This document shows, one piece after another, positions 33,173-40,952 of a stretch of DNA of 64,000 nucleotides (position 1 is the first letter of the stretch; every line of letters starts with the position of its first letter). A program made the position numbers and the translations under genes. The notes beneath the pieces are model-generated. The model made no database searches. It saw only the letters and a list, made by a program, of their open reading frames with translations, and was not told the DNA's origin. Origin of the DNA: Candidatus Zixiibacteriota bacterium (GTDB lineage Bacteria; Zixibacteria; MSB-5A5; GN15; FEB-12); contig JAVEYB010000007.1 in the NCBI GenBank assembly GCA_034003725.1, positions 62,001 to 126,000 on the forward strand. The letters run 5' to 3'.

Positions 33173-34165
33173 ATGTACAAGCGTAATCTCCCGGCGGTCT
33201 TATCCGCACTTCTGCTGCTTTTGGCGGTAGAGGTAACGGCTCAGCAATCGGTTGACCCTGATTCGCTCAAGCAGTACCAGCTTCGCGGCCGCCGCGCGAT
33301 CAAGGCCGGCGAATACGAGGCTGCACGAGACAACTGGACCAGAGTTTTGCAGATAGCCCCGGACAATTTCGAGGCGTTGCTGAACCTCGGTACGACTTAC
33401 GCCGGCACCGGGCGCAACGAACAGGCGCTGGTCTATTTCAAGCGAGCCTATGAGATCGACTCGTCGATGGCCGAACTGAGCAACAACCTCGGCGCCGTCT
33501 ACGCCAACCTCGGTCGCCCGGATGACGCGTTCCGCCACTACCTTCGGGCCATCGAGCTTGATCCGGCCCAGGCCCGCTACTACGCCAATCTCGGTCTCGA
33601 GTATATCAAGGGGGGCCGCCCGTCGGACGCCTTGAAATCATTGCGCGTCGCCGACAGCCTTCAGCCGGGCGTGCCCGCTGTGCTGTACGCGACCGCCAAC
33701 GCGCTTGCGTCGATGCGTGCGTACGACAGCGCCGAAGTTTATTACACGCGCGCCTCGGATGCCGGCGGCAAGTCCGCCGAATTACTGTACTTCCTCGGGA
33801 CCGTCCAGCGAAATCGCGGTGATGCTGTCGGTGCCGACACGAGTTTCCGGGCGGCGCTCGCGCTCAACCCCGACTACAAGGAATGCCGACAGGCGCTTGG
33901 GCTTCTGTATCTCCAGAGCGGGTTGTACGACCGGGCCTCAGAACAACTCGAACATGCAGTCAGCCTCGACCGTACGTTTTACCCCGGCGTGATCGCGCTC
34001 GGCGTCAGCTACTCGATGACTCGGCGGTTCGCCGAGGCAGATTCGCTGTTGCAATCGTTATACGCTGTCGACACCGCCCTCGCATTTCAAATGCTGGACC
34101 TGATCGATGCCGAAACGGCCCGACGCCGCGCCCGGGAAGAGGCGGTGAAGACCAGAGAGAAGTGA
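33173..34165 (+). CDS. Exported TPR-repeat protein
   Basis: A 330-residue protein with an N-terminal signal peptide (MYKRNLPAVLSALLLLLAVEVTA, cleavage near residue 23) followed by a chain of tetratricopeptide repeats: units with the pattern W-x2-G-x(A)-Y-x-A-x6-A appear at about residues 36-70, 70-104, 104-138, 138-172, and further repeats to about 300. The C-terminus ends in a charged helix (RRRAREEAVKTREK). TPR solenoids mediate protein contacts; partner unknown. A short TATAAAAGGA leader precedes the ATG. Confidence 0.85.
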   Translation: MYKRNLPAVLSALLLLLAVEVTAQQSVDPDSLKQYQLRGRRAIKAGEYEAARDNWTRVLQIAPDNFEALLNLGTTYAGTGRNEQALVYFKRAYEIDSSMAELSNNLGAVYANLGRPDDAFRHYLRAIELDPAQARYYANLGLEYIKGGRPSDALKSLRVADSLQPGVPAVLYATANALASMRAYDSAEVYYTRASDAGGKSAELLYFLGTVQRNRGDAVGADTSFRAALALNPDYKECRQALGLLYLQSGLYDRASEQLEHAVSLDRTFYPGVIALGVSYSMTRRFAEADSLLQSLYAVDTALAFQMLDLIDAETARRRAREEAVKTREK

Positions 34166-34275
34166 GCCGCGGCTTATTGTCGTGTTATCCGCCGGATGCG
34201 CCGGTCTGCTCCCCGGTCCACAATACCGGTTGAAGTTCTCTCACGCCCGCCGTATCATTGTCCCGGAGACGACCA

Positions 34276-35451
34276 ATGATGAACATCGAACAGATCCAGA
34301 GCTATCTCCGTGAGCATGACCTCGACGGTTGGCTCATGGCGGACTTTCACGGCCGGAACGAGATAGCCATGCGCATGCTCGACATCATCGGCATGGTTAC
34401 CCGCCGATCGTTTTACTTCATTCCGGCCGAGGGGGAACCGACCGCGCTTGTTCACAATATCGAAGCCGCCAGATTCACGCATGTGCCCGGCCGACACATC
34501 CGCTTTTCCGGCTACGCCCACCTCGAATCAAAGCTGCACGACGTACTGCACGGCGTCCGGCGGGTCGCCATGGAGTACTCACCGATGGGGAGATTGCCGT
34601 ATGTCGGACTTGTCGAGGCTGGAACGGTCGAGTTGATCCGCAACTTCGGAATCGAAATCGTGTCGTCGGCCGACATGGTCGCGCTTTTCACCGCCGCACT
34701 GTCCGCCGAACAGATGGCGATGGCCCGTATGGCCGCCCGCAACGTGATCGAAATCAAGGACCGGACATTTGAGTTCATTTCCCGGTCGCTGAGAGACGGC
34801 GCCTCGCTGACCGAATACGACGTCTGTCGCTTTATTCGTGGATGTTTCGAAGAATACGACATGTCTACCGACGACGGGCCAAACTGCTCGGTCGACGCCA
34901 ACGCCGGCAATCCGCACTACGAACCATCCGCAACCGCCTCCGCGGCCATCCGCAATGGACAGCTTATCCTGATCGATCTGTGGGCGAAGATCAAACACGA
35001 TCACGGCGTCTACGGCGACATTACGTGGATGGCCTACGCCGGAAGCAGGACCGAGATACCCCGTAAGTACGTCGATATATTCTCAGTCGTCGCGCAGGCC
35101 CGCGACCGGGCCGTCGCGTACCTTCGCGAGCATATCGATACGCGCCCGGTCTTTGGTTATGAGATCGACGACGCCTGCCGGCGGGTGATCGAGCAGGCCG
35201 GATACGGCGAGTATTTCACGCATCGCACCGGCCATTCCATCACCACCAGCATTCACGGGACGGGGCCGAATATCGACAACCTGGAAACCGAGGATCGTCG
35301 CCGACTACAGAAAGGGCATCTCTTTTCGATCGAACCCGGAATCTACCTCGATGATTGCGGGTTCCGCAGCGAGATCGATGTGCTCATCGGCCACGACGGA
35401 ATCGAGGTTGTCACCCTGCCGCTGCAAACCGAGATAACGGCGCTGCTGTAA
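34276..35451 (+). CDS. M24-family metallopeptidase (Xaa-Pro aminopeptidase-like)
   Basis: A 391-residue pita-bread-fold peptidase. The metal ligands are visible in order: Asp in LILIDLWAK, Asp in YGDITWMAY, His in TGHSITTSIHG, Glu in SIEPGIYL and Glu in FRSEIDVLI. The DLWAK spacing, three residues longer than in classical PepP, fits an M24 subgroup seen in diverse uncultured bacteria. The N-terminal creatinase-like domain (MNIEQIQSYLREHDLDGWLM) is present. The double ATG at 34276 follows CGGAGA; the second, at 34279, is also possible. Its TAA shares a base with the NUDIX ATG (TAATG). Confidence 0.92.
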   Translation: MMNIEQIQSYLREHDLDGWLMADFHGRNEIAMRMLDIIGMVTRRSFYFIPAEGEPTALVHNIEAARFTHVPGRHIRFSGYAHLESKLHDVLHGVRRVAMEYSPMGRLPYVGLVEAGTVELIRNFGIEIVSSADMVALFTAALSAEQMAMARMAARNVIEIKDRTFEFISRSLRDGASLTEYDVCRFIRGCFEEYDMSTDDGPNCSVDANAGNPHYEPSATASAAIRNGQLILIDLWAKIKHDHGVYGDITWMAYAGSRTEIPRKYVDIFSVVAQARDRAVAYLREHIDTRPVFGYEIDDACRRVIEQAGYGEYFTHRTGHSITTSIHGTGPNIDNLETEDRRRLQKGHLFSIEPGIYLDDCGFRSEIDVLIGHDGIEVVTLPLQTEITALL

Positions 35452-36029
35452 TGTTTGTCACCGACAGCATGATAGCCGGGATGGAGAGCCGGTACGGTAT
35501 CCCGGATGAGCGCACCTTCGGTATCGCCGTCACCCCGGCCGAGTTCAAAAGGATCAGAGACTCGCAAATCGATGGTCGCAACCACGATGTCACGCTGTAC
35601 ATCCGCAAAGACGACCAGGTGGTGGTGATCGCAAAACACATCTATCCGCCGGAGCTGTATCGCGCCCCTTCGGGTGGGCTCAAGCCCGGCGAGAGTTTCG
35701 AGGATGGCATAGCGCGCGAAGTAGCCGAGGAAACCGGGTGCCGTATCGCTATAACGGATTACGTGCTGCGAACCTCGGTCGCCTTCACCCTCGGTTCGGA
35801 CATGATCTTCTGGCGCTCGTTTGTTTTTATGGCTGACTTTCTCGATGGCGACTTCCGATTCACGGATCACGAGGAGATCCGGGAAGTGCGCCTGGCGCAC
35901 TGGCCGGAGTTCTCCCTCTTCGGCGCCATCATGAGGCAAACCGCAATGGGCGGACTGCATTATCGGGCATCAATGCATGAGGAATTGGAGGGCATCCTCC
36001 GGGAGCGGGGCTTGTTTCCCGGCGCGTGA
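35451..36029 (+). CDS. NUDIX hydrolase
   Basis: A 192-residue protein with a complete NUDIX box, G-x5-E-x7-REVAEETG, at about residues 82-104 (GGLKPGESFEDGIAREVAEETG). This motif binds Mg2+ and cleaves nucleoside diphosphates linked to another moiety; the substrate is not predictable from the box. The ATG overlaps the M24 stop by one base (TAATG), so the two are translationally coupled and may be functionally linked. The N-terminal 60 residues are not recognised. Confidence 0.9.
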   Translation: MFVTDSMIAGMESRYGIPDERTFGIAVTPAEFKRIRDSQIDGRNHDVTLYIRKDDQVVVIAKHIYPPELYRAPSGGLKPGESFEDGIAREVAEETGCRIAITDYVLRTSVAFTLGSDMIFWRSFVFMADFLDGDFRFTDHEEIREVRLAHWPEFSLFGAIMRQTAMGGLHYRASMHEELEGILRERGLFPGA

Positions 36030-36059
36030 CGGGCGCCATAGACAGAGAATGCGAGCCTC

Positions 36060-36075
36060 GTCGACACGTGTCGAC
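36060..36075. promoter_or_regulatory. 16-base perfect palindrome upstream of the beta-barrel gene
   Basis: GTCGACACGTGTCGAC reads identically on both strands and lies 28 bases before the ATG at 36104, between the NUDIX gene and the outer-membrane protein. It is a plausible operator. No corresponding regulator is adjacent. Confidence 0.45.
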
Positions 36076-36103
36076 AGGTATCCATACAGGAGGTACATGG
36101 GCT

Positions 36104-36595
36104 ATGAGAAAAACAGGTATCGCAATCACGTTGTGTCTTCTGACTGTTGCGGTCGTTGCCACGGCCGACGACGGTCCGCCGAGAAGTTACGGCGTCCACT
36201 CCGGCTTCGGGCTGGATCCCGACCAGTTCGTACTCGGCGCTCAGGCCGAACTGGGGCAGGTGAAAATTGCCCGGTTCGCCCCCTCGTTGAACGCCGGCTT
36301 CGGCGACAATCTCACCATATTCGCGTTGAACGGTGATGTGCGCCTTTATCTCAGTCCCCCGAAAACGACCTTCGCCGTGTTTCTCGGCGGCGGTCCCACA
36401 CTGGCCATGATTGATTTCGAGGGCGGAGACACCGATACGGAGATCGGTCTGTCCCTTGTCGGCGGGCTCAAAGCCGCAATGGGACGGTCCAACGCCTACA
36501 CCCTCGAAGGACGCCTGGGCCTGGGCGATATCCCCGACTTCCGCCTCCTGGTCGGCATCCTCTTCGGCGGACACGACAACGCAGGCGGTAAATAG
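36104..36595 (+). CDS. Small predicted outer-membrane beta-barrel protein
   Basis: A 163-residue protein with a signal peptide (MRKTGIAITLCLLTVAVVATA, cleavage near residue 21). The rest alternates amphipathic strands (SYGVHSGFGL, FVLGAQAELGQVKIARFAPSLNAGFGD, LTIFALNGDVRLYL, FAVFLGGGPTLAMIDF, EIGLSLVGGLKAAM, AYTLEGRLGLGD, FRLLVGILFGGH), consistent with an eight-stranded OmpA/OmpW-type barrel. No peptidoglycan-binding domain follows. AGGAGG lies about 11 bases upstream of the chosen ATG. Confidence 0.78.
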   Translation: MRKTGIAITLCLLTVAVVATADDGPPRSYGVHSGFGLDPDQFVLGAQAELGQVKIARFAPSLNAGFGDNLTIFALNGDVRLYLSPPKTTFAVFLGGGPTLAMIDFEGGDTDTEIGLSLVGGLKAAMGRSNAYTLEGRLGLGDIPDFRLLVGILFGGHDNAGGK

Positions 36596-36620
36596 CGGCC
36601 ACATACTGCAGGTCACGTCC

Positions 36621-36655
36621 GGTCCGGGCGGCATCGTGTCGTCCGGACCGTTGTT
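36621..36655 (+). terminator. Weak hairpin terminator after the beta-barrel gene
   Basis: A 7-base-pair stem GGTCCGG/CCGGACC (36621-36627 and 36643-36649) with a 15-base loop is followed by GTTGTTAACTT, a partial T tract. It lies 25 bases after the stop. Confidence 0.5.
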
Positions 36656-36742
36656 AACTTGACAACAAACCTCACTCAGTTGTACTTCTGACTGGTTCAC
36701 CGCTACTAAGTCCTAATTCACAACCAGCGTGAAAGGCATCCC

Positions 36743-38566
36743 ATGAGTATCGTCAGTCGATTCCCATCCTATCGGCATGTGGTCACCAGTGCCGTCGCGG
36801 CACTCGTTCGATTTCCATTCGCAATGCTGAGCGCCACTTTCGGCACGGTCGTGATGATCATGCTGATCGAACGGCAGGGCGACAGTTCGGAGCACCTGTT
36901 GGTTCGCCTGGCGTGGACCGCGGCGTTGGGCCTGCCGCTGTTTATCTCTTTGGCGACCCTTGCCGAAAGACTGTTTACCCGAAAAATGCAGCGGCTGATG
37001 GTTCAGTCTCTCGGTCTCGTCGCGCTGGTCGCGTTTTACCTGAGTCTGCCGGCAAATCCGTACAGTCCCGAGATGTATGTTCTTCGTTGCGTGGTGCTGT
37101 TCGTTGCATTGCACGCGCTGGTTGCTTTTGTCCCGTACCTCGGCGGCGCCCAGGTACAGGGTTTCTGGCAGTACAACAAATCGCTGTTCCTGCGCCTGCT
37201 GGTCGCGGCTCTCTATTCGGGTGTGCTTTTCGTCGGACTCGCGATCGCCCTTGCGGCCATGGATTACCTCTTCGGCGTCGATATCCCCGAGGAACGCTAT
37301 CCGCAGTTGTGGATCCTGCTTGCGGGCGTCTTCAATACCTGGTTCTTTCTTGCCGGCGTACCGGACAATCTAACGTCGCTCAACGCGGATTCGTCGTATC
37401 CGAAAGGACTCAAGGTTTTCACGCAGTTTGTGCTGCTGCCGCTGGTCGGCCTCTACTTCATCATTCTGATTTCCTACGAAATCAAGATCGTCGTCGAGTG
37501 GGAACTTCCCAAGGGCTGGGTCTCGCAACTCGTGCTCTGGTATGCAGTGGTGGGAATATTCTCGATGCTGCTGTTGCACCCGCTTCGGGAAATGAGTGAA
37601 AACAAATGGATCAAGACCTTTGTGACGTGGTTCTTTCGCACGATCATTCCTCTTATCGTGCTCCTGTTTTTTGCGATTATCGTGCGGATCGATGACTACG
37701 GCGTCACCGAACCCCGCTATTTCGTCCTGGCGCTGGCGGTAGGACTCTCGGCCGTGACCGCCTGCTTCGTGCTGAGCAAACGGGCCGACATCCGCGTCGT
37801 GCCGATCGTCCTGTTTATCATTGCGATTCTCTCGGCCTACGGGCCGTGGTCCGCCTTTGCTGTCTCCGAGCGGAGCCAGCAGGGGCGGCTCGAGACTATT
37901 CTTGAACGGAATAATCTGTTGAGCGACGGTCACATCGCGCCGGCATCGGGCGATATATCATTCCAGGACCGTCAGGACATCAGCAGTATCCTTACGTACC
38001 TGAACTCCACCCACGGCTTCGACGCAATCGCCGGGTACCTCTCCGACAGCATGCGTGTTTCGATTGACACCCTTGCCGAGGGCAGTCGGCCGATGGAGAT
38101 AGCGCGTCTGATCGGATTCGAGTACGTGCATACGTGGTATCCGGAGCGCGAAGGAGCGTATTTCGCGTTTAACAATTCCGAATGGGGCAGCCTCGACATT
38201 CGCGGTTACGATTATATGATTCGTGTGCAGGGAGTTCCCGGCGGCGGACCGCAATCCGCGTACGGTTTCGGCGCCGACAGCATGTTCATCGCTCTCGATA
38301 CGTTAACGACCACGCTCCGGTTCTCGCTGACACGCGACGACGCCGACAGCGCGCGTATCGGTTACCTGCCGCTTGCCGACACAATCGTCGGACTGCGAAC
38401 CCAACCGTCACGCGGCTGGAGGACCAACACCGAGGACATGAGCTTCGCCGTGTCTGCGATCGATTTTGATGGCCGTTTCGTGCTTTATAATCTCGCCGGT
38501 GATTATGTTGATGAACGTATCCGGATAAACGCGCTGAGCGGCACGTTGCTGGTGAAAAAGAAGTAG
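36743..38566 (+). CDS. DUF4153-type multispanning membrane protein
   Basis: A 607-residue protein whose first 400 residues contain about ten to twelve predicted membrane helices, matching the DUF4153 family. The conserved feature is an aromatic- and small-residue-rich transmembrane core, with the repeated motif of FAxxVL and PLVxLYFIILISYEIKI at about residue 230-260. The last 200 residues are soluble, beta-rich and probably extracytoplasmic. Function is unknown; the family has been linked to cell-envelope processes in some bacteria. AAAGG precedes the ATG, and the gene is convergent with the frameshifted gene at 38604-38938. Confidence 0.85.
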   Translation: MSIVSRFPSYRHVVTSAVAALVRFPFAMLSATFGTVVMIMLIERQGDSSEHLLVRLAWTAALGLPLFISLATLAERLFTRKMQRLMVQSLGLVALVAFYLSLPANPYSPEMYVLRCVVLFVALHALVAFVPYLGGAQVQGFWQYNKSLFLRLLVAALYSGVLFVGLAIALAAMDYLFGVDIPEERYPQLWILLAGVFNTWFFLAGVPDNLTSLNADSSYPKGLKVFTQFVLLPLVGLYFIILISYEIKIVVEWELPKGWVSQLVLWYAVVGIFSMLLLHPLREMSENKWIKTFVTWFFRTIIPLIVLLFFAIIVRIDDYGVTEPRYFVLALAVGLSAVTACFVLSKRADIRVVPIVLFIIAILSAYGPWSAFAVSERSQQGRLETILERNNLLSDGHIAPASGDISFQDRQDISSILTYLNSTHGFDAIAGYLSDSMRVSIDTLAEGSRPMEIARLIGFEYVHTWYPEREGAYFAFNNSEWGSLDIRGYDYMIRVQGVPGGGPQSAYGFGADSMFIALDTLTTTLRFSLTRDDADSARIGYLPLADTIVGLRTQPSRGWRTNTEDMSFAVSAIDFDGRFVLYNLAGDYVDERIRINALSGTLLVKKK

Positions 38567-38603
38567 TCCGGGGGTGCAATCAGTCGCGACGACCCGATCC
38601 GGA

Positions 38604-38938
38604 TCATCGCGGCCAGAATCGTCCGACCTTCTCCATGTATTCGCGATACCGTTGGCCGAAGTGCGCCAGCAGCGCGGCTTCCTCGCATCGCGCCCGGCGG
38701 CGAGGTCACCAAACGCGCCGACCCATGGAAGCGGATCGATTCCCAAAAGCAGCAGCATAACACCGGTTGAATGCAAAACCATCAGAACGTGCGGCGCGTG
38801 ATGCAAGCACCCCGTGGCCTCAGCGAGAATCGGTTTTGGTTTGCGGCGGACCCATCGGCCGAACCACGCTCCGAGTGAAACGAGCGTCCCGGTCGCAATG
38901 ACAAGGACCACGACCTTGATCCAGAAAAGCGGCAGCAT
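38604..38938 (-). pseudogene. Frameshifted membrane methyltransferase-like gene (ICMT/PEMT type)
   Basis: The first 80 or so codons from the ATG at 38938 encode hydrophobic segments (MLPLFWIKVVVLVIATGTLV and VLMVLHSTGVMLLLLG). A single-base shift at about 38690-38710 is needed to join them to the frame that reads CEEAALLAHFGQRYREYMEKVGRFWPR and ends at 38604. That tail is the conserved C-terminus of isoprenylcysteine carboxyl- and phospholipid methyltransferase-like proteins (EE...FG..Y..Y...V.RF.P). The RHP motif in the middle is also degenerate (HHAPH). It is either a decaying gene or a sequencing error. Unshifted, the first frame runs on to 38408 through unrelated residues. Confidence 0.55.
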
Positions 38939-39198
38939 TCTATCTGTCTATTCTCTTTCTTCCGAAAGTCCCGCTCGAACCACGTGACCCGGTTGACGGC
39001 TCCTCACCATTATCCGGTGATTCACCCACTCCCATCTACTGTGGTAGGAACCCCATTGTTTGTCCGAAAGTGCCGCCGGTCAAGCAGCGCTCCCATTATT
39101 CTAAGTAGTGGCCTGCAAACCGATTAGACAGAACGGCACTGCGTTTGAATAAGGTTCGGCGGTAGCAATCCAATTCCCGGACGGACAAGGGGAAAACT

Positions 39199-39741
39199 AT
39201 GGCACGACATTTCCTGAAATCCAAGCTGGCAGTTATCTCGATCATTCTGACTTTGGCCGCCGCCGTAAACGCCGCTCCGCCCGACGGTGTCCCCCCCGAA
39301 AATACGGCGACCGACTCAATGTCGGTTTACGAGCGTCGAATCGATCTGACGGTTGATGGCCTCACCCACGCCGTCGAGTTGTGGCACGACGCCAACCTGC
39401 TGGAGAATCCTGATCTCGTCGCCCGCTACGAGATCCTCATCGACAACATCCTGCGGGCCGACCTCCGCGCCACCGAGATGGTGCTGAAGACAATCGAGGC
39501 GGAATCCAAGGCCGACGGCACCGATGGTGACCCGGAAATCAAGGCAGAGCTCGAAGACACCCATCGCGTGCTTTTCGAAAAAGAGAAGCTCGCCCGCCAG
39601 GTACGCGACGCGAAAACGTTCAGCGAAAAATACCGCTACCTCGGCGGCTATATTAACGCGCTGCGCCGCGAGCTCGGGATGCCCAAACTCCGCCTTGCCG
39701 ACGATAAGGAGTTTCTCGAGGACGCCAACAGAAACCACTAA
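39199..39741 (+). CDS. Exported protein of unknown function
   Basis: A 180-residue protein with a signal peptide (MARHFLKSKLAVISIILTLAAAVNA, cleavage near residue 25). The mature part is helical and charged, with no cysteine and no recognised domain (AVELWHDANLLENPDLVARYEILIDNILRADLRATEMVLK; LARQVRDAKTFSEKYRYLGGYINALRREL). A periplasmic helical-bundle or coiled-coil protein is likely. A strong AAGGGG precedes the ATG. Two hairpins follow the stop, a long one at 39747-39799 and the terminator at 39857-39894, so it is a single-gene unit. Confidence 0.75.
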   Translation: MARHFLKSKLAVISIILTLAAAVNAAPPDGVPPENTATDSMSVYERRIDLTVDGLTHAVELWHDANLLENPDLVARYEILIDNILRADLRATEMVLKTIEAESKADGTDGDPEIKAELEDTHRVLFEKEKLARQVRDAKTFSEKYRYLGGYINALRRELGMPKLRLADDKEFLEDANRNH

Positions 39742-39856
39742 TGACTATCATCTCGCTCCGGACGGCGGCGGGGAGAGTCAGAGCCGCCACGGAGATGATG
39801 ATATAACGTAGACCGACAGGTATCGTGCTCTCCCCTTCTTGTCTGTCTCTTCGCGC

Positions 39857-39894
39857 AACCGTCGCGACCTCACCGGTCGCGGCGGTTCTTTATT
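39857..39894 (+). terminator. Intrinsic terminator
   Basis: A 13-base-pair stem (AACCGTCGCGACC/GGTCGCGGCGGTT, one T-G pair) with loop tcacc is followed by CTTTATT. It ends the 39199-39741 transcript. Confidence 0.75.
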
Positions 39895-40952
39895 GCGGGT
39901 GAACCGGCGAGCAACGCACGATGGCGTGTCAAGATGGTCGCCTCCCCTCAGCCAAAGAGGTCAGATCTGGTCAGTCGTGACAATAAATGTCACTTGTTTC
40001 AATTCCCGGGTTCACTCGCCGATAATCCTCGTAAGTCGCTGCTTTTCACTCGTATCATTATGCTCCACAATGCATTGCGTCACAAGGTGACGTATGAGGC
40101 TGAATCCGTCGGCCCGGCGTAAGATATTATTAGATTCTTCTTTAGAAATTCTTTGCACATTACTGCCAGAATATGACAGGCAGCTTTCCGTTATTTCCCT
40201 TGAGGGGGGGAGGGGTATGGCTCCTAAGGACCCCAATGGAGCCTCCCCCTCCGAACAGCGGACGTGCAATATCAGGTGCAGTGACATCGAAGCGCTTTCG
40301 GAAGACGGCGGCAATCCCATCGGGGCCCGATGAGCGTGGGGTCCGAGTCTCGGCGAAAGTGCTGCCAGGAAACAGGGAGTACCGAGCCCGGATCGTTGAA
40401 TCGTACGCGGATGGCTTACTGTCACACCGGTACTGAACCGTCGGCGAGGCTGGCCGCAAGCACACGAGACGGATAGGCCGCAAGGCACTTGGAGAAGCGG
40501 TGCCAAAACGACGGGGGAGAGACGAGCCCACGCGAGGACAGGACACCGGCGGTCCCCGCTGATCACGGTGATCCTGTGTCGAGGCTGGTAACCATGCCCG
40601 GACCACTCCCCCAGGGATCCGGGCGGTTGCCACGCGTCCCCTCGAGACGGCGTCAGCCGGCCGCCTTGTCGCGCCCATTACAAGGCCGGCTGGCGCCTCA
40701 GTTTATATTCGAAATGGATCACTGCCAGTGTTCCCCCTCAAAAATTCCCCGGCCATGATGACGGTGTATTATGGCCCTTGTCGGAGCGGCGCACAAAGTG
40801 ACTGTCCCGTCGTGTCAGCAGCATCGGCGGGCGACTTTCGCATGGATCCACGCCGGCTGTCCCCCACCGGTCGCAGGATAAGCTGAACGCATAAAGAAAC
40901 GGGGCGCGACACTGATATGTCACGTCCCCGTGTTTGTCCGCCGGTCGTTGCG
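39895..40952. other. 1.06-kb region without a convincing gene; possible structured RNA
   Basis: No open frame here has a ribosome site, composition or family match that I can support; the long overlapping minus-strand frames are Arg/Pro/Ser-rich and look like noncoding translation. Visible structure includes GTGACA-ataaa-TGTCAC at 39977-39993, a GC-rich block at about 40320-40700 with many short complementary segments, and a 13-base-pair hairpin with a 3-base bulge at 40654-40692 (CAGCCGG-CCG-CCTTGT paired with ACAAGGCCGGCTG). Its ends resemble a structured RNA ending in a terminator-like hairpin, but no RNase P, tmRNA, SRP or group II intron signature was recognised. Confidence 0.4.

Noticed and set aside
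38408-38938. A 176-codon intact gene on the minus strand
   Set aside because: After about 38700 the frame overlaps the end of the DUF4153 gene and loses membrane-protein character, while the conserved methyltransferase tail continues in another frame; a frameshift explains it better.
40012-40566. A 184-codon minus-strand frame and overlapping frames in the gene-free region
   Set aside because: Arg/Pro/Ser-rich composition, no ribosome site, no homology pattern, and similar-length frames overlapping in other phases suggest noncoding sequence.
40320-40700. RNase P RNA, tmRNA, SRP RNA or group II intron in the structured block
   Set aside because: The GAGGAAAGTCC-type P4 strand, tmRNA acceptor stem, SRP GGAAGG loop and group II domain V were all looked for on both strands and not found; only hairpins were seen.
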